Source of the DNA: Defluviitaleaceae bacterium
GTDB taxonomy: Bacteria > Bacillota > Clostridia > Lachnospirales > WQUN01
NCBI GenBank assembly: GCA_009785605.1
Contig: WQVY01000002.1
Span: 1-64,000 of the forward strand
Length of the DNA: 64,000 nucleotides
Direction of reading: 5' to 3'
Each line of letters opens with the position of its first letter. Positions within the stretch are counted from its first letter, which is position 1. The notes under the pieces were generated by a model that saw only the letters and a list, made by a program, of their open reading frames with translations, had not been told where the DNA came from and searched no databases. A program made the position numbers and the translations under genes. Below are positions 18,962 through 28,415 of the stretch, piece after piece.

Positions 18962-20820
18962 TGGCCGATACAACCCTATGGGCAAATATCCCACACAAAC
19001 CCGGTATATACATTATGCGGGACGAAAAGGGTGCCATTATTTATGTAGGCAAAGCCATTGACTTGTATAAACGCGTGCGAAGTTACTTTAACGATTCTAA
19101 AGACATAAAAACAAAGCTCTTGGTAACACACATCCATACAATTGACTATGTAGTGACAGACAATGAAATCGAAGCATTCGTATTAGAAAATAATCTAATA
19201 AAACAGCATCAACCCAAGTACAACATCCGTCTAAAGGACGACAAAGCCTACCCATATATAAAAATAACAATAAACGAACGCCTACCCAGGGTTATGTACG
19301 CGAATAAACGAGGCAAAGATAAAGCAAAGTACTTCGGCCCATATGTAGATAAGGGCAGGATGCGGGAAATATTGGACCTAGTACATCGCCTGTGGCCACT
19401 AAGGCGGTGCAGCAAGCGCTTCCCTCAAGACTTTAACAAAGACCGTCCTTGTCTAAACCATCATATAGGCCAATGCAAAGCCCCCTGCAATAAGCTGCTT
19501 AACGAAGATGACTACAATGTTTTTGTTAGTGAGGCAGAGCGGTTTATTCGTGGCAAAACCGGCACGATACTAGAAAGGCTAAAGGCAGAGATGGCTGATG
19601 CCGCCGAGGCTATGGAATATGAACGCGCAGCAGATGTAAGAAACACAATAACCGCGCTAAACATACTAACAGAAAAGCAGAAAGTAGAATCCAGCGGAGA
19701 CGATGCAGATGTATTGGCCCTGGCACGCAACAAGGAAAAAGACGAAGCGCTGGTGCTAATTTTCTTTGTACGCGACGGCAAGCTGTCTGGTAACGAGCGT
19801 TTTATGATGGCAGCCACATCAGCAGAAGAAGACGGGGATATACTAGCTGCCTTTATAAAGCAATTTTATAGCGAAGCAGCTATCATACCCAAGGAACTGC
19901 TGCTGGCAACCAACCCGACAGACAAAAATCTTATAAGCGAATGGTTAACCAACTTGGCTGGCCGCCAGGGCCAGGTAGCTATTAATATCCCACAGCGCGG
20001 CCATAAGCGCGACTTGCTAAAATTGGCCCAGACCAATGTAGAGTTAACAATCACCCAAGCCGAAACTGCTATAAAAAAAGAAGCTGAACGCAACAACAAA
20101 GCTTTAGACGAAATAGCAGAGTCCATTGGCTTACCGGGCCCACTTACCAGGATAGAAGCATATGATATCTCCAACATACAGGGGTATGAATCTGTAGGCT
20201 CGATGATCGTCTTCGAAGATGGTACAGCAAAAAAAAGCGATTACCGTAAATTCAAGCTAAAGGCCGTAGTTGGCCCCGACGATTATGCCGGCATGGAAGA
20301 AATCCTGACCCGGCGGCTGGCACGCTACCAAGCCGAGCATACTGCATTTGCAAAACTCCCAGATATCATTTTTGTAGATGGTGGCAAAGGACAAATCACC
20401 GCCGCTAAAAAAGCGCTAACTGGCTTGGGCATGGATTTGCCGGTAGCTGGCATGGTAAAAGACGACCGCCACCGTACCAGGGGCTTAGTTTTCGAAGGCA
20501 ATGAGGCAGCCCTACCCCGCCATAGCGAAGGGTTTAAGCTAATAACCCGCATACAAGATGAAGTGCACCGTTTTGCACTAGAATACCACCGTAAGCTTAG
20601 AGCTGACAGCCAAGTACGTTCTGTTTTGGATGATATAGGCGGTATTGGCCCTACCCGCCGCAAAGCGCTACTGCGGCATTTTAAAAGTATCGAGGCAATC
20701 ATGGAAGCGGATATAGACTGTCTAACATCCGCACCATCTATGAACAAAGCCAGCGCAGAAGCGGTATATAACTTTTTCCATACCAAGGAGGAGCAGCATG
20801 ACCATACAATTCCTAGCTAA
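18961..20820 (+). CDS. uvrC: Excinuclease ABC subunit C
   Basis: 'PHKPGIYIMRDEKGAIIYVGKAIDLYKRVRSYF' GIY-YIG, 'IEAYDISNIQG', C-terminal HhH. Confidence 0.97.
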   Translation: MADTTLWANIPHKPGIYIMRDEKGAIIYVGKAIDLYKRVRSYFNDSKDIKTKLLVTHIHTIDYVVTDNEIEAFVLENNLIKQHQPKYNIRLKDDKAYPYIKITINERLPRVMYANKRGKDKAKYFGPYVDKGRMREILDLVHRLWPLRRCSKRFPQDFNKDRPCLNHHIGQCKAPCNKLLNEDDYNVFVSEAERFIRGKTGTILERLKAEMADAAEAMEYERAADVRNTITALNILTEKQKVESSGDDADVLALARNKEKDEALVLIFFVRDGKLSGNERFMMAATSAEEDGDILAAFIKQFYSEAAIIPKELLLATNPTDKNLISEWLTNLAGRQGQVAINIPQRGHKRDLLKLAQTNVELTITQAETAIKKEAERNNKALDEIAESIGLPGPLTRIEAYDISNIQGYESVGSMIVFEDGTAKKSDYRKFKLKAVVGPDDYAGMEEILTRRLARYQAEHTAFAKLPDIIFVDGGKGQITAAKKALTGLGMDLPVAGMVKDDRHRTRGLVFEGNEAALPRHSEGFKLITRIQDEVHRFALEYHRKLRADSQVRSVLDDIGGIGPTRRKALLRHFKSIEAIMEADIDCLTSAPSMNKASAEAVYNFFHTKEEQHDHTIPS

Positions 20821-20835
20821 AAGTAGGTGCGCTGC

Positions 20836-21819
20836 ATGAGCGGTTTAGCTGCCAGTGGGGCCTTTAACAAGCCCGGCTGTGGGTACTCTGTAGCGTTATC
20901 CAGCATAGTGTCAGAGTTTAATCTAGAAATTATGACCCCTACGGTAGATATATCTTCTAAGATACTTACCCAGGTAAACATCAACCGTCCGGCTTTGCAA
21001 CTAGCAGGATTTTTTGATTATTTCGATGCAGATAGGTTACAAATCATAGGTATGGTAGAGCATACTTATTTGCAAAAATTAAGCATCGAGGCTAGGCAGG
21101 AAAACTTGCGTCGTATATTTAAGCGTGGCATCCCGGCAATAATACATTGTCGCAAGTTAAGCGTCTTCCCAGAAATGCTGGACTACGCCCAGGAGTATGA
21201 TGTCCCAATCCTAACAACAGAGGCTACAACAACGGACTTTGTAGCAGACCTTATAGGCTGGATGAAAACACAGCTGGCCCCGCGCATAACAATGCATGGC
21301 TGCTTGTTGGATATCTACGGCGTTGGCACTCTAATAACAGGCGACAGCGGAGTAGGCAAAAGCGAAACCGCGCTGGAACTTATAAAACGCGGGCATCGCT
21401 TCATAGCGGACGATGCGGTAGAGGTGCGACGTGTGTCTTCTACAACATTGGTAGGCAGTTGCCCCCCCAATATCCGTTATTTCTTGGAGCTAAGGGGCAT
21501 AGGTATAATTGATATATTAAAAATGTTTGGTGTGCAGTCTATAAAGCCCACCCAGTCCATAGACTTGATTATAAACCTAGAGTTATGGGACCAAAGCCGT
21601 ACGTATGACCGCCTTGGCCAAGTAGAAGAGTTTACAGAAATCCTAGGAAACAGCGTTAGCAGCCACTCTATACCTATCCGTCCGGGCCGTAGCTTGGCAA
21701 TTATCTGCGAGTCCGCTGCAATCAACCACCGGCAAAAGAAAATGGGCTACAATGCCGCTGATGCTTTGACTGAGCGTGTTATGAATCTTGTTGCTGGTGG
21801 CGAATATGAGCACATGTAG
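20836..21819 (+). CDS. hprK: HPr kinase/phosphorylase
   Basis: 'HGCLLDIYGVGTLITGDSGVGKSETALELIKRGHRFIADDAVEVRR', 'LELRGIGIIDI'. Confidence 0.96.
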   Translation: MSGLAASGAFNKPGCGYSVALSSIVSEFNLEIMTPTVDISSKILTQVNINRPALQLAGFFDYFDADRLQIIGMVEHTYLQKLSIEARQENLRRIFKRGIPAIIHCRKLSVFPEMLDYAQEYDVPILTTEATTTDFVADLIGWMKTQLAPRITMHGCLLDIYGVGTLITGDSGVGKSETALELIKRGHRFIADDAVEVRRVSSTTLVGSCPPNIRYFLELRGIGIIDILKMFGVQSIKPTQSIDLIINLELWDQSRTYDRLGQVEEFTEILGNSVSSHSIPIRPGRSLAIICESAAINHRQKKMGYNAADALTERVMNLVAGGEYEHM

Positions 21820-21828
21820 GTTAAAAAT

Positions 21829-22006
21829 GGCGTTGAAGCGTCGCCAAAATAAATAAAGTATTAGGAAATCTTTTTGCCTGTGGCAAAAACCGTAAATTTA
21901 TTTGGGCGTTGAAGCGTCGCCAAAATAAATAAAGTATTAGGAAGTCTTTTTGCCTGTGGCAAAAACCGTAAATTTATTTGGGCGTTGAAGCGTCGCCAAA
22001 ATAAAT
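21829..22006. repeat. 76-bp tandem repeat, two copies plus a 26-bp partial third
   Basis: GGCGTTGAAGCGTCGCCAAAATAAAT... recurs at 21829, 21905 and 21981 (period 76); junctions form GTAAATTTATTTGGGCG...CGTCGCCAAAATAAATTTAC hairpins. Confidence 0.9.
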
Positions 22007-22033
22007 TTACTGACTAGGAGGCAGCAATAAAAC

Positions 22034-22951
22034 ATGACGGTTTATGACACAATACGCCCCCTACTCCCTGAGGGTATGGTATTTGCTAATGAGCCAATGT
22101 CCCGCCATACATCTTTCAAGATTGGTGGCCCGGCAGAGGTATATGTTACCCCCGAAAACAATCTCCAGATGTCAGAGGTATGGAAAGCCTGCCTACAAGC
22201 AGGTTACCCAATGACGGTACTTGGGGGTGGTTGCAATGTACTGGTAGCAGACAAAGGGATAAAAGGCGTGGTAATTGCCACAAATCGCATGAATCATACA
22301 AGCGTAGCCAATGCTTGTATAACCGCAGGATGCGGTACCAAACTGGCTCGCCTTGCCGATGCTGCTTACAATGCAGGTTTGGCTGGGTTGGAGTTTGTAT
22401 CTGGCATACCGGGGACGGTTGGCGGAGCCGTATTTATGAACGCAGGCGCTTTTGGACACAACATACAAGATGTATGCGAAAGCGCAGAAGTTTTGCTGCC
22501 GGATGGAAACATTGTGTCATACACATGTGAACAAATAAACTTTGGCTACCGTGCAAGCCGCTTCCAAACCGAAAACGCTATTATTACCAGCGCCACGTTT
22601 ATATTAACCCCAAGCAAACCAGAAGAAATAAAGGCCAAAACATTAAAACTTAACACCCACCGCCGCGATTCCCAGCCCCTATGTTACCCAAGTGCCGGGA
22701 GTGCTTTTAAGCGCCCAGCAAAAGAAGGCTTTTATGCCGCAAAGTTAATAGATGACTGTGGCTTAAAGGGCTTTACCATTGGTGGCGCGCAAGTATCCGA
22801 AAAACACGCAGGTTTTATAGTCAATAAAGGCAACGCAACAGCCGCAGATGTACTGGCACTAATGGAAGCCATACGCGAAAAAGTCCACAGCGCATATGGG
22901 ATATGGTTGGAGCCGGAGGTACAGATGCTGGGTGAAGGAGGCATAGGTTAA
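22034..22951 (+). CDS. murB: UDP-N-acetylenolpyruvoylglucosamine reductase
   Basis: 'SRHTSFKIGGPAEVYVTP', 'VLGGGCNVLVAD', 'GIPGTVGGAVFMNAGAFG'. Confidence 0.96.
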   Translation: MTVYDTIRPLLPEGMVFANEPMSRHTSFKIGGPAEVYVTPENNLQMSEVWKACLQAGYPMTVLGGGCNVLVADKGIKGVVIATNRMNHTSVANACITAGCGTKLARLADAAYNAGLAGLEFVSGIPGTVGGAVFMNAGAFGHNIQDVCESAEVLLPDGNIVSYTCEQINFGYRASRFQTENAIITSATFILTPSKPEEIKAKTLKLNTHRRDSQPLCYPSAGSAFKRPAKEGFYAAKLIDDCGLKGFTIGGAQVSEKHAGFIVNKGNATAADVLALMEAIREKVHSAYGIWLEPEVQMLGEGGIG

Positions 22952-22954
22952 TAT

Positions 22955-23830
22955 ATGCACATTGTAATTGTAACCGGTATGTCCGGCGCGGGTAAAACTA
23001 CTGTGCTAAAAATACTAGAAAACGCGGGCTTCCACTGCGTAGACAATCTTCCCCCAGCGCTGATAGGCAACTTTGCTGACCTGTGCCTTAAGCCAGAAAC
23101 CGGTATAAACCAGGTGGCTTTGGGTATAGACATACGTGGCGGCATCATGTTTGCGGACTTTTTTACGGGGCTTACATGCCTTAAAAACTTAGGATTAACA
23201 TATTCTATCCTGTTTTTGGATGCGTCCAACGATATATTAATAAACCGTTATAAAGAGACCCGTCACTTGCACCCCCTTGCAAAAGACGGCCCCGCAAGCG
23301 TGGGTATAGCCAAGGAACGTGTCATACTAGAAGATGTAAAGCGGCAAGCGTCATATATAGTAGATACCAGCACCCTATTACCCCGCCAGTTAAAAGAAAA
23401 AATCCATGATATATTTTCGGAAGACGCAGTGTTTAACCGTTTTTTGGTGAATATTATATCCTTCGGCTTTAAAAATGGCATGCCTACAGAGGCTGACTTG
23501 GTTTTCGATGTGCGATTCCTACCCAACCCCTATTATGACCATGAGCTTAGGCCTTTATCTGGGTTAGACCCTGCCGTGCGTGACTTTGTAATGCGCCATG
23601 ATATAACCGCACGGTTTATGGAAAGCCTGCTAAATATGCTACACATGCTAATCCCCCACTATATAGCCGAAGGCAAAAATCAGCTAATAGTGGCCATAGG
23701 TTGCACAGGTGGGCGGCATCGCTCTGTAGCGCTGGCAAGCGACTTGCACCGTTCTCTTACCCAGCGCGACCAAGCTGCAGAAGTTGTCCACCGGGATATA
23801 GGCCGGGACGAGTACTTAAAAGAAGGTTGA
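22955..23830 (+). CDS. rapZ: RNase adapter RapZ (YvcJ)
   Basis: 'VTGMSGAGKTTVLKILENAGFHCVDNLPPAL', 'VAIGCTGGRHRSVALA'. Confidence 0.96.
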   Translation: MHIVIVTGMSGAGKTTVLKILENAGFHCVDNLPPALIGNFADLCLKPETGINQVALGIDIRGGIMFADFFTGLTCLKNLGLTYSILFLDASNDILINRYKETRHLHPLAKDGPASVGIAKERVILEDVKRQASYIVDTSTLLPRQLKEKIHDIFSEDAVFNRFLVNIISFGFKNGMPTEADLVFDVRFLPNPYYDHELRPLSGLDPAVRDFVMRHDITARFMESLLNMLHMLIPHYIAEGKNQLIVAIGCTGGRHRSVALASDLHRSLTQRDQAAEVVHRDIGRDEYLKEG

Positions 23831-23836
23831 TACAGC

Positions 23837-24451
23837 ATGTCATTTTCATCTAGGGTACGCGAAGAAATTTCTAACATTACCAGCGGCTCTGCACGTCGCG
23901 TGCGCATACGCCAGAGCTTCCTTGACGGGGGGACAATTGCAGACCCTATAAAATCCTACCACCTGACATTTACATTGCCAGCCAAAAAAGCCAAAGCACT
24001 AACTCTTACCCTAGAGAGATATGGGATAAACCCAAAAACATTGGCCAAAAACGACCAAACTGTAGTATATTTAAAAGAAGCAGACGATATATCTGATGTA
24101 CTAAAGCTAATAGGCGCGAGTAAATCGTTATTGGAATTTGAAAGCAAACGCGTAGAAAAAGAACTCCGCAACAATCTTAATAGGCAAGTAAATTGCGAGT
24201 CTGCCAACATAAACAAAATAGTAACCGCCGCCCAAAGCCAAATAGACGCAATTAACTATATAGAAACTGAAGTAGGGCTAAGCTACCTAACAAAGCAACT
24301 GCGTGACGTAGCACATCTTAGGCAAACCTACGACACTGCCAGCCTTACAGAGATTGGTCAAATGCTAACTCCACCGCTAAGCAAATCGGGTGTCAACCAC
24401 CGCTTACGAAAAATATGCGAAATTGCTGAAGACATAAAACGTTTTAGATAA
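23837..24451 (+). CDS. whiA: WhiA-like sporulation/division regulator, short form
   Basis: 'MSFSSRVREEIS', 'NNLNRQVNCESANINKIV', 'PPLSKSGVNHRLRKICEIAEDI'; 204 aa, lacking about 110 aa expected after the N-terminus. Confidence 0.88.
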   Translation: MSFSSRVREEISNITSGSARRVRIRQSFLDGGTIADPIKSYHLTFTLPAKKAKALTLTLERYGINPKTLAKNDQTVVYLKEADDISDVLKLIGASKSLLEFESKRVEKELRNNLNRQVNCESANINKIVTAAQSQIDAINYIETEVGLSYLTKQLRDVAHLRQTYDTASLTEIGQMLTPPLSKSGVNHRLRKICEIAEDIKRFR

Positions 24452-24503
24452 CAAACCTCTAATATAAGCAGTCCAAATCTTAAACGGAAAGAAGGCGAAT
24501 AAA

Positions 24504-24749
24504 TTGTATGAAAAAAATGTAGTAGTGAACTCGTTTTTTGAACCATCGGCAGTGGCAATGCTAGTACAAACAGCAAGTAAATTTAAAAGCCGCATTTCTT
24601 TGGTCATAGACGAGAAAACCGCAAACGCCAAAAGCATCATGGGCATTATTTCTTTAAACATGCAAGAAGGCCAAGCAGTTAAAATAATGGCAGAGGGCGA
24701 AGATGCATCTACAGCCGTAGCAGAGCTGGAAGCTCTTTTTATAAACTAG
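24504..24749 (+). CDS. HPr-like/Crh-like phosphocarrier protein (TTG start)
   Basis: 'AMLVQTASKFKSRISLVID..TANAKSIMGIISLNMQEG' HPr fold with Ser46 motif; the active-site His position reads Glu (FFEPSAVAMLVQ). Confidence 0.85.
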   Translation: MYEKNVVVNSFFEPSAVAMLVQTASKFKSRISLVIDEKTANAKSIMGIISLNMQEGQAVKIMAEGEDASTAVAELEALFIN

Positions 24750-24767
24750 GCGGGAAGGGGCGAGCCT

Positions 24768-25640
24768 ATGAGCAAGAGTTTGCATTTTACAAAAATGCAT
24801 AGTTGCGGCAACGATTATATATATTTTAATTGCTTCGACCAACAAATAGACAAGCCTGAAGCCCTTTCTGTAAAGCTAAGCCACCGCCTTACTGGCATTG
24901 GCGGCGACGGCATTGTTATGATACTCCCTTCCGATGTAGCAGACGCTAAGATGCGCATGTTTAACAGCCTAGATGGAAGCGAAAGCGATATGGCCGGTAA
25001 TGCCATACGTTGTGTAGCAAAATATTTATATGACAACGGGCTGGTACGCAATCACAACATACAAATAGAAACAGGTAGCGGCATAAAAGATCTGTCCCTC
25101 ACAACAGCAGACGGCAAAGTAAGTGCTGCCCGTGTAGATATGGGCACAGCAATACTGCGGCCAGAGTTGATACCTGTAGACCTGACTGGCGAGTCTGTTA
25201 TAGCGCGTCCTGTAACAATAGGTAGCACCGCCTACAAGATAACATGCGTATCCATGGGAAACCCCCACGCGGTTGTATTTATTAGCGGGATGGGCGAGCT
25301 GGGCAGTGTAGAGCTTAACGCTATTGACCTGGACAAAGTAGGCCCTATGTTTGAGAATAATCCCATATTCCCCGAGCGTGTAAACGTTGCGTTCGCTCAA
25401 ATAATTGCTCGCAACCATTTAAACACCCGTGTGTGGGAGCGCGGCAGCGGCGAAACCAAGGGCAGCGGTACAGGCGCATGTGCTACGGCAGTAGCTGCAG
25501 TACTCAACGGCTACGGCGATATGAATACAAACATAAAAATAGAAATGCCAGGCGGGGAGCTAATTGTCGAGTATACAGATGATACCGTGTACATGACCGG
25601 TGACTGCGTGCAGGTGTTTGAGGGCATTGTTAGTGTATAG
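24768..25640 (+). CDS. dapF: Diaminopimelate epimerase
   Basis: 'FTKMHSCGNDYIYFN', 'RVWERGSGETKGSGTGACATAVAA'. Confidence 0.96.
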   Translation: MSKSLHFTKMHSCGNDYIYFNCFDQQIDKPEALSVKLSHRLTGIGGDGIVMILPSDVADAKMRMFNSLDGSESDMAGNAIRCVAKYLYDNGLVRNHNIQIETGSGIKDLSLTTADGKVSAARVDMGTAILRPELIPVDLTGESVIARPVTIGSTAYKITCVSMGNPHAVVFISGMGELGSVELNAIDLDKVGPMFENNPIFPERVNVAFAQIIARNHLNTRVWERGSGETKGSGTGACATAVAAVLNGYGDMNTNIKIEMPGGELIVEYTDDTVYMTGDCVQVFEGIVSV

Positions 25641-25656
25641 CATTCATAAACACAAG

Positions 25657-25687
25657 AAGGGCCGGTGCATTTTTCTTACCGGCCCTT
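25657..25687 (+). terminator. Rho-independent terminator after dapF
   Basis: AAGGGCCGGT-gcatttttctt-ACCGGCCCTT then actttttgtt. Confidence 0.88.
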
Positions 25688-25907
25688 ACTTTTTGTTATG
25701 CGGCGCAGGCTAACCATTAACTTGCGCTTTTGTTTTTTATGTACGGCTGGTAAACCAAAGCGCTTATGCAGCGCTTTCTTTTGTTATGGGGGGAGATGGT
25801 TCGGGCCAAGAAGATGCTTCCCACATCATTCTTGTGACAACTTACGTATAGCTTCGCCTAGCCGCATGTTTGCTATAGCATCCGGCGAAGCCCTACGCAA
25901 ATTTTAC

Positions 25908-26069
25908 TTAAAGCATCCTGCCACCACCGGAAAACATCATTAGAAGAAGAATCATAAGCATCATATTATCGCCGCCCATCATGCCGGGATTCATCATCAT
26001 CAGTAGTAGCAAAATCATTAGCATATCGTTGTTTTGATCCGCTACGTAGCCTACGCCGGTATTGTTCAT
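25908..26069 (-). CDS. Met/Leu-rich small membrane protein (53 aa)
   Basis: MNNTGVGYVADQNNDMLMILLLLMMMNPGMMGGDNMMLMILLLMMFSGGGRML*, start preceded by AAGGAGG; below ORF-track cutoff. Confidence 0.7.
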   Translation of the reverse strand: MNNTGVGYVADQNNDMLMILLLLMMMNPGMMGGDNMMLMILLLMMFSGGGRML

Positions 26070-26147
26070 ACAGTGCCTCCTTCAATTTGCGTACTGGATA
26101 GTATCATTGTATGAAGGAGGCTATTTTTGTTGCGTGTCCATAAACAA

Positions 26148-27557
26148 CTATAACCCAAAATACTCCTGTGCATTCCTATAGCCAATACCCTCTACAATTT
26201 GGAAAAGCTTGGCCTGGTGGTTAGGAAATTCGCCATTGTCTACCCATGTTGCAAGAGTTTGAGCAACAATGCGGCGGAAGTACTCATGCCGTGGGTACGA
26301 CATAAAACTCCTGGAGTCCGTGAGCATACCAATAAACCTTGAAAGCACCCCGGCACTTGCAAGGTACACAAGGTGATTTTCTATGCCAGGCTTGGTATCG
26401 TTAAACCACCACGGGCAACCCCATTGGATTTTGCCGCGCATACCGCCACCTTGGAAATTGCCTATCATAGTGGCCAGCATCATGTCGGACACGGGGTTTA
26501 GGCCGTACAATATGGTCTTGGGCAATGATTCACTAATGTCCAAACCGTCCAAAATCCTGGCAAGCGGGCGAGAAAAGTTTTCGTCAGACATAGAGTCATA
26601 TCCGGTGTCTGGGCCCAACAAACGTGACATGCGGGTGTTATTGTTGCGCTGTGCGGCCATGTGTAGCTGCATAACCCAGCCCTTTGCATGGTACTGGCGG
26701 CCCAGCCACAGCATAAGGTAGGTCTTGTAGCGGTCAATTTCCAGTTGCGAAAGACGCTGGCCAGCCAATGCCTTTTGGAATACTTCTGCAGCTTCGCTAC
26801 TAGTACATTCGGCAAAAACCGGCGGGTCAAGTGCATGGTCAGATGCACGGCATCCTGCCATGTGGAAGTAGTCAACCCGCTGGGCCAGTATGGCCAAGAA
26901 GTCGTCCCAGCTTTGAAGTGGCATACCGCTTATCTTGCTTAGGGTTTGTACATACTCACTAAAGCCTGCTGCTTCTATGTTCATGGCCTTAGAAGGGCGG
27001 AAGGTTGGCGATACCAGGGGTAGCGATGGGTCGTTTATACGGTTGGCGGCCATTTGCTTGTGATATTCTAGATTATCTACTGGGTCATCTGTTGTGCCTA
27101 TTTGCTCGACTTTGAATTTCTTAAAAATGCTCCATGCACAAAAATCGTCTTGTTGTATAATTTTGTTGCAGTGTGCATAGACATCTGCCGCAACATCGCC
27201 GTTAATGGGACCATCGTAGTCAAAGTACCGCCGCATTTCTAGGTGCGTCCAGTGATATATTGGGTTGCCAATACAGTCTTCTATTGTAGCGCACCAGTGA
27301 TAGAACTTTTCTTCATCTGAAGCGTTGCCAGTAATATATTGCTCTGGTACGCCATTTGCGCGCATTAGCCGCCACTTATAATGGTCGCCTCCTAGGGCCA
27401 GGTCCGTGATATTGAGGAAGCGCTTGTTTTCTGCTATTTCTTTTGGCTCTAGGTGGCAATGATAGTCAATAATTGGTAGGTTTTTGCTGTGATTATATAG
27501 GTTCATTGCGGTTTGACTGTGTAATAAGAAATTTTCGTCCATGAAGGGTTTTGGCAT
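26148..27557 (-). CDS. uxaC: Glucuronate isomerase
   Basis: 'FMDENFLLHSQTAMNLYNHSKNLPIIDYHCHLEPKEIAENKRF', 'GWVMQLHMAAQRNNNTRM'. Confidence 0.96.
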   Translation of the reverse strand: MPKPFMDENFLLHSQTAMNLYNHSKNLPIIDYHCHLEPKEIAENKRFLNITDLALGGDHYKWRLMRANGVPEQYITGNASDEEKFYHWCATIEDCIGNPIYHWTHLEMRRYFDYDGPINGDVAADVYAHCNKIIQQDDFCAWSIFKKFKVEQIGTTDDPVDNLEYHKQMAANRINDPSLPLVSPTFRPSKAMNIEAAGFSEYVQTLSKISGMPLQSWDDFLAILAQRVDYFHMAGCRASDHALDPPVFAECTSSEAAEVFQKALAGQRLSQLEIDRYKTYLMLWLGRQYHAKGWVMQLHMAAQRNNNTRMSRLLGPDTGYDSMSDENFSRPLARILDGLDISESLPKTILYGLNPVSDMMLATMIGNFQGGGMRGKIQWGCPWWFNDTKPGIENHLVYLASAGVLSRFIGMLTDSRSFMSYPRHEYFRRIVAQTLATWVDNGEFPNHQAKLFQIVEGIGYRNAQEYFGL

Positions 27558-27597
27558 AGATGTACTCCTTTAATAAAATTAAAATTTTTCTAACAAA

Positions 27598-28401
27598 TTA
27601 TTGCGGCCGGCCAAAGTATGAAAGCATCCCGCCATCTACATACAAGATATGCACGTTTACAAAATTGGAGGCATCAGACGCAAGGAAAACTGCTGCACCT
27701 TTTAAATCGTCAGGTGTGCCCCAGCGGTTGGCAGGGGTCTTGGACATGATAAGCGTGTTCATGGGGTTGGGGCTACCGTCTGCTTGAGGCTCACGCAGTG
27801 GGGCGGTTTGTGGTGTAGCAATATAGCCTGGGCCTATACCGTTGCACTGGATATTGGCACTCCCAAACTCCGCACAAACATTCTTTGTCAGCATCTTGAG
27901 CCCGCCTTTGGAGGCGGCATAGCCCGCTATTGTTTCGCGGCCAAGCTCGCTCATCATAGAGCAGATATTAATAATCTTGCCGTGCCCCTTTTCTATCATG
28001 CCTGGGATAACTGCCTTGGACACAATAAATGGACCGTTAAGGTTTATGTCCACCACTTGCCTAAAATCATCCGGTGACATATCCAGCATAGGCATACGCT
28101 TTATAAGCCCGGCATTGTTAACCAAAATATCTATTATGCCAACTTCGTCACGTACGCGCTTAATAAATTGGTCAACGGCGGCTTCGTCTGTAACATCGCA
28201 TACATACCCACGGGCGTTTATGCCTTCGGCGGCATAAGCTTGCATACCTTTATCAACCATTTCTTGCCTGATATCATTAAACACTATTGTAGCCCCTGCA
28301 TGGGCCAAGCCCGATGCCATCGCCTGGCCAATGCCATGGGCAGCGCCGGTTACTAAGGCAATTTTACCGTCTAAGCGGAAATTGTTCATATTAAAACTCA
28401 T
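27598..28401 (-). CDS. kduD: SDR oxidoreductase, 2-deoxy-D-gluconate 3-dehydrogenase / gluconate 5-dehydrogenase type
   Basis: 'FRLDGKIALVTGAAHGIGQAMASGLAHAGA', 'YAASKGGLKMLTKN'; genomic neighbourhood with kduI. Confidence 0.82.
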   Translation of the reverse strand: MSFNMNNFRLDGKIALVTGAAHGIGQAMASGLAHAGATIVFNDIRQEMVDKGMQAYAAEGINARGYVCDVTDEAAVDQFIKRVRDEVGIIDILVNNAGLIKRMPMLDMSPDDFRQVVDINLNGPFIVSKAVIPGMIEKGHGKIINICSMMSELGRETIAGYAASKGGLKMLTKNVCAEFGSANIQCNGIGPGYIATPQTAPLREPQADGSPNPMNTLIMSKTPANRWGTPDDLKGAAVFLASDASNFVNVHILYVDGGMLSYFGRPQ

Positions 28402-28415
28402 ATCTCTCTCCTTTG

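Noticed and set aside
21829-22006. CRISPR array
   Set aside because: Only two full direct units and no distinct spacers; the whole 76-bp unit is repeated, so it is a tandem repeat.
25700-25905. ORF 25665-25943 (+) and hairpins (AAAGCGCTtatgcAGCGCTTT; GCTTCGCC...GGCGAAGC)
   Set aside because: ORF begins in the dapF terminator and overlaps the Met-rich gene antisense; hairpins look like ordinary intergenic terminator-type structures without strong further support.
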